Source: Magicicada septendecula
Lineage: Eukaryota; Arthropoda; Insecta; Hemiptera; Cicadidae
NCBI GenBank assembly: GCA_034769895.1
Contig: CM068367.1
Span: 1,314,123,046-1,314,187,045, forward strand
Reading direction: 5' to 3'
Length of the DNA stretch: 64,000 nt
Shown: piece after piece, positions 56,170-64,000 of the stretch
Layout: each line of letters begins with the position of its first letter
Position numbering within the stretch: position 1 is the first letter of the stretch
Program-made: the position numbers and the translations under genes
The notes under the pieces: model-generated
What the model was told of the DNA's origin: nothing
What the model saw: only the letters and a program-made list of their open reading frames with translations
The model's database searches: none

Positions 56170-56617
56170 ATACTGTTACGCAATACGGAACGTTCTGGTA
56201 CTATGGATAACGTTGTTCTACGCATTTATCGCTTAGCCCAATACGTGTGTGTTTCCGCCAAAGCCGCGCTGAAGTAGCCTCTAGAATTTTCAAGTGCTTG
56301 TTAAGGACGCATATTATGGAATCCTGCATACTATAAATAGCCAAAACCTGCCGCTTGAAAGTTAGTTATTGTCGGGCGATTTACACAGTGCGTCTCAAGT
56401 GGTGTATTAGTAGAAAGTGATTATAGTGCGGAATTCTTCATAGTTGACATTATTATTTGTGTGGACAGATAAACTTAAATTATTGTACGAGTATAATCTT
56501 CTTGAATAACTTATTGATTTCAACTGTTAATTGAGATTAATTAAAGCTCGTGATTAGTGACTTAATTGGTATCTTGTATTTTGTTGTCCACTGTCAGTTA
56601 GACCGCCGTAACAATAC
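56170..56617 (+). mobile_element. Solo LTR, gypsy type, with ATAC duplication
   Basis: The LTR spans 56174-56613 (440 bp), begins TGTTACGCAATACGG and ends ACCGCCGTAACA. It is flanked by ATAC on both sides (56170-56173, 56614-56617). A TATAAATAG box lies near 56333. TGTTACG...CGTAACA ends with 4-bp duplications are common in gypsy elements. The internal part was lost, presumably by LTR-LTR recombination. It is related to the older copy at 39937-40370 and not to the LTRs of the 15032 element. Confidence 0.85.
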
Positions 56618-59210
56618 GTTTATGTATTCCATCCCTCCTTGTACAGAATAGTCGGTTTCATTTTTTCCTTATTAAATAAATAGTATTTTACGAGTTACCG
56701 ATTTAGTGTAACTAAATCGTCTTCCGTTTTTTGTCTGAAACGCGACTGTGTGAGCTCATAAACGTTGTATAGATGTCGTGTGTCTACGCAAAGAATTTCT
56801 CCTGTCCGTACAGAGACTTGATGTAGCAGAATTATCATTTGAATTTCAACAGCTATTGTCGGAGTCCATCATCATCGTCATCTGAAGAGTAATGTTTGTC
56901 GCCTCAATCAACTGCGTATTTCTTAATATTAATAATCATCGTCGTCTTCAACAAGGATTGTTGAAACGGTATGTTCCTGTCCCAAGCTGAGAGTGTAGAC
57001 CTGGACACTCCAACGCTTCTTCGGATGGGACAGCTCTCCGTCATTTCGTCTTACAATGTCTTACAATTCAATAATTGTTTCGGGATGCGGCAGTCATCCA
57101 TTCGATTAACATGTTCCAACCATTTTGTTAGGCAATCCTATCATAATATTCAGTTCCTGCCGTAGCTTACATCTGCATTTCTTCTACACAAAACGGTACA
57201 AAAAAATTGCTTAAATGAAAAAGAAAAGACTACAAACCTTAAAGAGGTGTAACTGATGAACTCAGAAGGAGAAGACGTCTATTAAACTCCCTTATCGTTC
57301 GATTATAAGAACTGATATGAATTGACCAATGGAAAAAGAGGCAAGAGAAGATTAGATAATTAGATATATGAATCTGGAGAGGATTACTTTGAAGAACATA
57401 GTGAGTAATCATGAAGTTTTGGGGGAGGAGAATGTATGGAAAAGATTCAGATCCAAGTTTAATGGGTTTGTTTGACACATCCTTCAAACTAGATTGAAAT
57501 ACAAAAAAATAACAAAAAAAATAAAAAAGTACAGTATATTGCACAGTATCTAAAATACGGTGAACATCGTAATGGTTTAGGTTTCCGTTAACATAGAAAT
57601 GGTCATGGTTTATTTGAGTGGTATGTTTTTGGTCGCGTAGGTGTAAACAGGGGTAGGAGATTATTGTCGCCTCAATCTGTGTACTGTGCTGTTCTCTGCT
57701 GCAATACCGTGTGTACTACTCATTAAATTCATTATATACACGTGACAGAATCTATGACTTCGCTTGCTCTTTTTTAGTGATTTTTTGTTACCGTATACAC
57801 TTCTCATAGTAAGCATGGAGGCTAAAAGAACGAAAGGCCGCCTAAGGATGTTGTCGCTTCACATGCGAGACAGACGTTGGGAGTGCGAAGATTAAGTCCT
57901 TCATTATTTATAAAGTGAAGTGGAAATCAGATGGAAGATTGTCAGGCCCGATTTCGGATTGTGTTGCCTCATTGGAGAAGAATATATTTTTATATTTTTA
58001 CTTTCTGTACAGTACAATCCTGAAGACGGCCTTAGATTTGCAAGATCGAAACATCAAGGGAAATTGTGTGAAAGACGGTGCATGTTCGTGCTAGAAAAAT
58101 GTGATAAATAGGATATCACGGTCAAGGGCAACGTTACGTTGGGGCGGCACTTTTCTGCGATTATCTTGTGAATGTACTATATCAACGCTAAATTTACTGC
58201 GCATATAAGTATGCTGTATAATAATGATTCGTTGTGAATGGGGTTAGTGCAGTAAGTGAACTGCAATATTTTAAATTGGTCCAGAAATGCTATTTCTAGT
58301 ATTTTTCGTTAGCACATACTATCTTTCGATAGACATTATGTACTTTGAAATTGACATATACTGTTCTGTCTTAGTGTTCATAACGTTTTTATTCCTCTGT
58401 TTATAGGAAATCGGTACCTTTAGAATATATGTATTATCTATATGTGTTTCAAACGCCACTCTTAGTTTCTTATGATGACTTTTTGGGTAGGAACGACAAG
58501 GAGAAAATTGCTACGATGGAGTTAGTCTAGGAGATGGTTTTACTAGGTCACCTACATGTGTAATGTGCTTTCACTTATTGCTGCATTACTCGGTGTTTTT
58601 ATTAATACAAAGAGAAATTAAATTTTCTGGGCTACGCATCAGACAATGACAAGAATTTCAACCAAACTTAAGGGGAATTCCGTTGACCCTGACTTATCGT
58701 CTCAGTAATGACTATGTGGTGGAACATTTACTCGAAACCTTATGAAAAGTCAATAGAATATTTAATTTTTACGTAAACATTCACATCCATTTACAGACAT
58801 ACAATTAAAACAAGTAGGCAAATATTCTCTAATAGTAACAAGGAAAATGCTGTCGTTTTATTGAGGCAAATTCACAGTAACGAACTCATGATGCTACTTG
58901 CTATTGATTACTAGTCCTGAGTTGCTAGTGACTTTAATTGAAATTACCAGTAGTTGATTAACAAGCCTTGTCCTTGGAACAGCGTACATTTGCCCGTAAT
59001 GAGTCAATAGATTTTATTGTTTTACCGTGCGTATTGTTGGCCTTATTATCTTCGCCCGTATAACAGTTCTGAGTATTCCTTTGTTTGTCTGGTCAATCGT
59101 ACCGAACAGAGGTGAAGTCCAAACCCCGGCAAGGCCAACCAACGCTTCGACTGTCCAGCAGCCGACTGGCCTATCCGCTGTTGGCGGGTACGATTTAATA
59201 CACCTGCCGT
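56618..59210. other. Non-coding, one possible Penelope-type motif
   Basis: Only short frames occur. At 58019-58062 the plus strand has CTGAAGACGGCCTTAGATTT followed by GATCGAAACATC, which resembles the CTGAAGA...CGAAACGTC motif of Penelope-type hammerheads, but the stem does not pair well. Nothing else is recognised. Confidence 0.35.
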
Positions 59211-59230
59211 AATTAGAACATGTTCTAATT
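59211..59230. repeat. Perfect 20-bp palindrome
   Basis: AATTAGAACATGTTCTAATT reads the same on both strands. It is isolated in non-coding DNA and of unknown meaning. Confidence 0.7.
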
Positions 59231-59599
59231 AAGCGGTAAAGCGGACAACAGATTTGGTAGTATTGATACGATCTCCACTTTAATTACGCAGCAAATGAGA
59301 GTACCACCTTGTTCTACTAACGTACGCAGCGCAAACCTGATTAACTCGCGCTGGAATTTAAATATATCGTATCACGTAACGCTTTCGATAAGAAATCTCC
59401 ATCAGATATACTAATTTTAATTAATGCTTTATGCAGTGTTTCGGTAGGAACCGCTGACAGACTAATGCGCTGTGCATGTGGACTCACTCCTCTGATCGTC
59501 CTACACGTATTCACATGTCTGTAAAAAAAAATTCTTCCTATAATAGCCTTTTTCTCATTATAGTCTTCATTCCAAGGATTAGGCACTAGCTCATCTCTT

Positions 59600-59870
59600 C
59601 CGGAACCCACCTCTTCCTCGATCTACCAACATCTCTCTTTCCAATGGGCTGATATTACAAGGCTTCTACTGGTAACCTGTTGTTTGGTGTGCGGTCCAAG
59701 TGTTCGCACGACCTCCCTCTATTGTCCCTGACCTTTTCTGCAGACATTCGATTGTCATTCCCTTCTAATGTCTTGATTTATTTTCCCATTTATAAGGGAA
59801 TATACTTATGTTCTTCCTAAAATTTTTATTTCAGCCCCTTGAATTTTCACTTCTTCATTTTTTCCGAGCT
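59600..59870 (-). pseudogene. LINE polymerase C-terminal fragment
   Basis: The minus strand reads KIQGAEIKIL, then a KINQDIRREW segment and, near the end, GKRDVGRSRKRW, matching the R..IR and GKR..GRPRKRW motifs of insect non-LTR polymerases. A continuation reading LVPNPWNEDYNEK follows. Several frameshifts are needed. It is short and decayed. Confidence 0.5.
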
Positions 59871-59954
59871 CCATGTTTTTGAAGAGTGAAGGTCATATAC
59901 GGCACTATGGTGCCCGGCTCGCTCCCGTACACCTCGCGCTCCTAGGGCAGTAAA

Positions 59955-60212
59955 CTGATTCAACGCGTCACGAAAGAGCGGAAACGAAAAGCAATGTTGC
60001 CAGGTCAATCAAACATCTTTTCCCCCCACACACAGCTACTCAAAATTTCACCACTGCCAGAAATATGCGTGCTTTAAGCAAAGCGTAATTCATCGCATCA
60101 CGAAAATAGCTGAAACGAAAAGCAGTGTTGCCAGGTCAATCAAACATCTTTTCCCCACATATCTACACAAAATTCCACCACTGCTAAAAATATGTGTCCT
60201 TTAAGCAAAGGA
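59955..60212. repeat. ~129-bp direct repeat, two copies
   Basis: CGCGTCACGAAAGAGCGGAA at about 59964 and CGCATCACGAAAATAGCTGAA (shared core only) at about 60093 begin two diverged copies. Both include TTGCCAGGTCAATCAAACAT and end near TTTAAGCAAAG. Confidence 0.8.
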
Positions 60213-60604
60213 TGAGCATATTCTAGATATTTAAAAACTTTTACAGGAATTACGTAAATGTTAAAAATAATTGTATTCTTTAATACGCCTGTGTGGCGTT
60301 TGACCACATCCGATGACAAAATGTTTAGCGCTTACTTAAGGGACGCCACCAGAACGCTGGACTACAGTAATTTCTTTAACCATAGTGTATCGCGTTACAT
60401 TAGCGTTAACTTCAGGTCCGCCACCAGAAAGCAGCACCAAACAAGATTTGGTGATTACTCAACGTAATCAAAACAATGACTTTTCTAATTTTTTTGTAAA
60501 AAATTGAATTTTAATACTGCGCATATCACATTCTACTTTTCAACTAAATGTTGCGTAAATCGTATTGTTACAATGAAAAAAATTCATTGCTACATATAGT
60601 TTGT
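60213..60604. other. Non-coding flank of the hAT element
   Basis: It contains a 69-codon frame (60258-60467) without a recognised domain. The octamer ATATGTAT just before 60613 would be the target duplication of the following element. Confidence 0.35.
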
Positions 60605-60612
60605 ATATGTAT

Positions 60613-63600
60613 CAGGGCCGCCACATAGGCGGTGCTGCCGTTGCCATGGAAACGGGGCCCGTGGATCAGGGGGGCCCGCAAAGGAGCAAAAAAAATGTGA
60701 TTAAAAAACAAAATTCATAATACTGGCGACGATGTTGAAAATAACTTTTTCACATGTCAAATTAAAATGTAAAAATCCCTTAACTAAAACAACTAAGTAG
60801 GTAGTAGGTAGTTGTAGTACCACGGCGTTTGAAATTATCGACTCTGCAATTTCAACGCCAAAAACCGTCACCAGGCGCCACTAGCTGCTACCAGTCATCG
60901 AGTATGACGCGTGGCATCATTCTCTACCCAACCCTGGCGTAGAGTGTAGACACGGCTCAAGGTTAATGCAACAGTACGCATGCCCAAATCGGATGTCGGA
61001 ATCTGATGCTTTGTTTGTCAGTTTGTGCGAGATTGTTTTTGCGTTAAGCAGTGGGCTACTAGTTTTTTTCGATTTCAGTTATTAATTGTATTATTTTGAA
61101 GTCCTAAGTGTGAAAGTTTATTATTATTATTGCGTTTTATAGTGAGTTTAGTTATGTCTACTACTTCTACTACGAGTAATTTCAAGCATAAATCTGGAGC
61201 TCAAAAACGAAAGTTGAAAGCAATGAAAGATGCAACAGGTGCTGTAGGATGGTAGAGTATTACTTTTTTAAAAAGAGTGACGACAGTGATGACCATCCTT
61301 TCTCTGTTGAAGATTGAAATATTGAAAGTGAAAGTTTACCTCCCTGTAAGACAAATGATTCTGATACGTGATGATGTCAAGTGAACCGACCGACTATACG
61401 ATAGTGAACTAACGACGATACAGGCAAGACTTCTCCTATGCTCCAGGTAGGAAAAATTTTAGACTCTGTAAATAAGAATAATAATTGTCAAAGTGACAAC
61501 GGGACTGGTGAGATTTGTAACAATGATAACAAAGTCTTAGATTTTACCGATCCAGGTACATGGCCAGAAATAATTAATGACATTAACCGGCAGAATATTG
61601 TCTCTCAGAATAATATCAAAGTTGAGGAATTATTTAAGCAGGCTAAGACATTCCCGAGGGACAAAACAGGAAAACTGTTCCCTAACTATCTTCTCAATTC
61701 TAAATCTGCAAACAATCGAGAGCAGTACCCCAGAGATTGGTTAATCTGGAGCTCTTCAAAACAGACGCTTCATTGTCTTGCATGCTCTGTTTGCTGCTAC
61801 CCCAAAACGAAGCAAATTGGCAAACAGAGGGTTTTCTCCGGCTCAATTCGCGTGGAAAATGTTGTATAACAAACTTCCCGAACATGAAAACAGCGGTGAA
61901 CATCGAAAGTGCTATTGTCAATGGAAATCCCTCCAACAATCAATTAATTGCAAAGGTATTGATAGTGGTCTTCAAAAACAAATTTTAAATGAACCGGAAA
62001 ATGGAAGGCAATATTACAAAGAATTTTGGACGTAACACTGTTTTTAGCATCAAGGGGGTTGCCTTTCCAAGGGAATAGTATATCGATTGGTGATTTAAAT
62101 AATGTAAACTTTCTCGGAACCTTGGAATTATTAGGAAAATACGATGAAATTACAAGGGAGCACTTGGCTAAGGTAAAAACTCTTCAATTACAAGGAAAAA
62201 ACATGAAAGGTCAAGCTCACTACTTATCTTGGATGAGTCAGAATGAGTTCATTTCACTTTGCGGTGAAAAAGTGTTTAAAGTTATACTTGAAGAAAGACA
62301 AGAAGCGATTTACTATGGGTTGATCGTTGATGCAACTCCTGATGTGTCGCATCAAAAACAGAACGTATTTATTTTGAGATATGTCACTCAAAATAAAGAC
62401 ACAAGGCAATACGAAATAAAAGAAAGATTTGTTAAGTTTCTAAACTAAAACAAAAAAACTGGAGAAGATATTACTAATGAGATTGTAAAAGTTTTAGCAG
62501 AAAATAATATCCTTCTTGAGGACTGTAGGGCTCAAGGGTACGACGGAGGGTGAAATATGTGTGGAAAAGTCAAAGGCGTAAAAACAAGACTATTAGAAAA
62601 ATATGATGTAGCATTTTATTTTCCGTGAGGAGCCCACTCCTTAAACAGAATAAGAGTTAATGCAGCGAAAATGTGTCCAGAGGTTATGAATTTCTTTGGA
62701 AATTTGGAAACAATGTACTCCTTTTTTTCACATAGCCCAGCAAGATGGAACATTTTGACAACTGAAGTGCCACTTTCCCTAAAAAAGCATTCACAAACAA
62801 GATGGTATGAGGGATTTGAGGCGGTAGTTCCAGTCACAAAGCATTATCCAGGAGTATTAAAGGCCTTGGAGCGAATATTAAGCGAGTTGAAGTCAAGCCT
62901 CGAACCAAAAGCGTATAACAAAGTTATAGGTCTAAAGAAATATTTTTCTTCTTTTCAAGGCGTCTGTATGACAGTCTTTTGGTTTAAGGTGTTGGGCTGC
63001 ATTAATGAAAGAAGTGTAATAATTCAGTCTCAAGAGATTTCTCTGGACATCCAGGTCAAACTGATAAATGACTTACATGAGGACATGCAGCGACTCAGAG
63101 ACTCGTGGACAGAAATCATCAACGAGTCACACTTAGTAGCGCAAACAATGAAAATACCATCTTCGTTTCCGAATCCGAATAAAAGAAGTCGTCCTTCTCC
63201 TTCATCAGAAACCCTAGTTAATACCGAAGAAGAAAATTTTAAAACTAATATAGTTTATAGAGCTTTGGATTTTATTTTATATGACCTCAAAACAAGAATT
63301 GAAGCAACCAATTCACTAACTGAACTTTTCAGTCCAATTCTTAAATTCAACTCGTTCGAAGAAAGTGATTTGAAATGTAAGGCTACAAAACTAGTCAGCA
63401 CTTACAAAAACGATTTATCAGTGAACTTTTGTGATGAGATTTTACATCTAAAACATATTTCAAACACAGTGTTTCAGGTTCTGCCAAATTCTCAAAATAA
63501 CCCGTTACAATTACTTAACTCAATCTATGAAAAACAATTGGAACCAGTTTTTATGAATGTTTGTATTGCCCTCAGAATTTTTTGTACGATTCCAGTAACA

Positions 63601-64000
63601 GTTGCATCAGCAGAAAGAGCATTCAGTAAGCTTGGAAACGTATTGAAGACATGGCAACGCTCATCAATGACTTAACGACTTAACTCGCTGGCTGTATTGG
63701 CCATTGAACACCGTCTTGCTTCAAGCATTGACTTCAGAGATGTAATTGATACACTCTCCATGATGAAAGCAAGAAAAATGTAAAATAATTGATTCATGTT
63801 TGTTTTTCAAGATGGACACTTATACTTTTTCTATTAAGTATTATTAAAGTTTGAATTCTAGTTTAATCAGTTGCTTTGATTTTTAATTTCAATTGTAGAA
63901 TTGTACATATACAAATAACATTTTGATTTTCCGGATATTAAAACTGTATGTTACTAGTTACTATGTTTATTAACCAAATGTTTATTTTTGTTTATTCAAT
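60613..64000 (+). mobile_element. hAT element of ZMYM1-like type, left end visible, right end outside
   Basis: CAGGGCCGCCACATAGGCGG at 60613 looks like a hAT terminus of the CAGGGSCGGC kind. It is followed by a GC-rich stretch, about 500 bp of leader and a broken transposase. No inverted counterpart (ending GGCCCTG) appears before 64000, so the right end lies beyond the window. The region after 63783 is AT-rich and without features. Confidence 0.65.
61154..63783 (+). pseudogene. hAT transposase (ZMYM1-like, TTF zinc finger and DUF4371), inactivated
   Basis: This is the remnant of a cut-and-paste transposase. It starts with ATG at 61154 and a basic KSGAQKRKLK motif. After a frame change an acidic stretch follows. 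The TTF-type zinc finger is visible as YPRDWLIWSSS and HCLACSVC (about 61720-61795). In the next frame come LPEHENSGEHRKC (to 62035), and from 62026 a single frame to 63783 with FLASRGLPFQG, the catalytic-type IVDATPDVSHQKQN, and the C-terminal dimerisation motif VASAERAFSKLGN. Breaks: TAG 61253, TGA 61315, frame changes near 61253, 61780-61869 and 62030, and stops at 62446, 62551, 62626 and 63673. The layout and breaks show a dead transposon gene, not a host ZMYM gene. Confidence 0.88.

Noticed and set aside
61700..62837. Minus-strand frames opposite the hAT transposase
   Set aside because: Shadows of the pseudogene; the plus strand carries all recognised motifs.

Overview
The window is nuclear DNA of an animal, most likely an arthropod and probably an insect. 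It is AT-rich, full of pure (GT)n, (CT)n and (GA)n tracts, and carries relics of gypsy, Jockey-like, Penelope-like, hAT and P-like elements typical of insect intergenic DNA. The insect assignment is an inference from repeat content. No host protein-coding gene can be supported anywhere. The window is repeats, one intact-looking retrotransposon and dead transposon copies.

Left third (1-31000). A segment of about 10 kb begins again at 10024. Positions 1-5022 and 10024-15031 are nearly identical apart from microsatellite lengths. Each copy holds a flank of about 1 kb and a tandem pair of 3.54-3.56 kb units separated by TACT. The second unit of the second copy is split by a young gypsy-type LTR retrotransposon (15032-24017; two 1481-bp LTRs differing at about six sites by eye; ACAC target duplication). 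It has one open Gag-Pol frame of 1607 codons, no env, and an apparent primer-binding site matching the 5' end of initiator tRNA-Met. The array resumes at 24018 and breaks at 25116. A pair of palindromes and a short unique spacer follow. Then comes one whole unit period in inverted orientation, circularly permuted so that both ends lie in the same (CA)n tract (25393-28927). Diverged relatives of the unit, a 169-bp tandem repeat and GA-rich DNA run on to about 30800.

Middle (31000-46500). This is mostly unannotatable AT-rich DNA with scattered elements: a hAT-type end (31540), a 1170-bp element with perfect 31-bp inverted repeats and an 8-bp target duplication (32191-33360), an inverted pair of Penelope-type fragments with hammerhead-like motifs (34433-34894), several 5'-truncated LINE tails, a decayed solo LTR (39937-40370), a 467-bp hAT-type MITE (41633-42099), and very long pure microsatellites.

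Right third (46500-64000). It holds a tandem array of about 160-bp repeats with a duplicated terminal block (46862-48158), a LINE tail (49195-49800), a Penelope-like C-terminal relic next to a decayed Jockey-like reverse transcriptase (50999-53205), a fresh 296-bp triplication (54711-55598), a 440-bp gypsy solo LTR with ATAC duplication (56174-56613), another LINE tail, and a hAT element of ZMYM1-like type starting at 60613. Its transposase is a pseudogene with several frameshifts and stops, and the element runs off the right edge.

The points most worth follow-up are the unusual primer site of the LTR element, the circularly permuted inverted array unit, and the P-like nonautonomous element.
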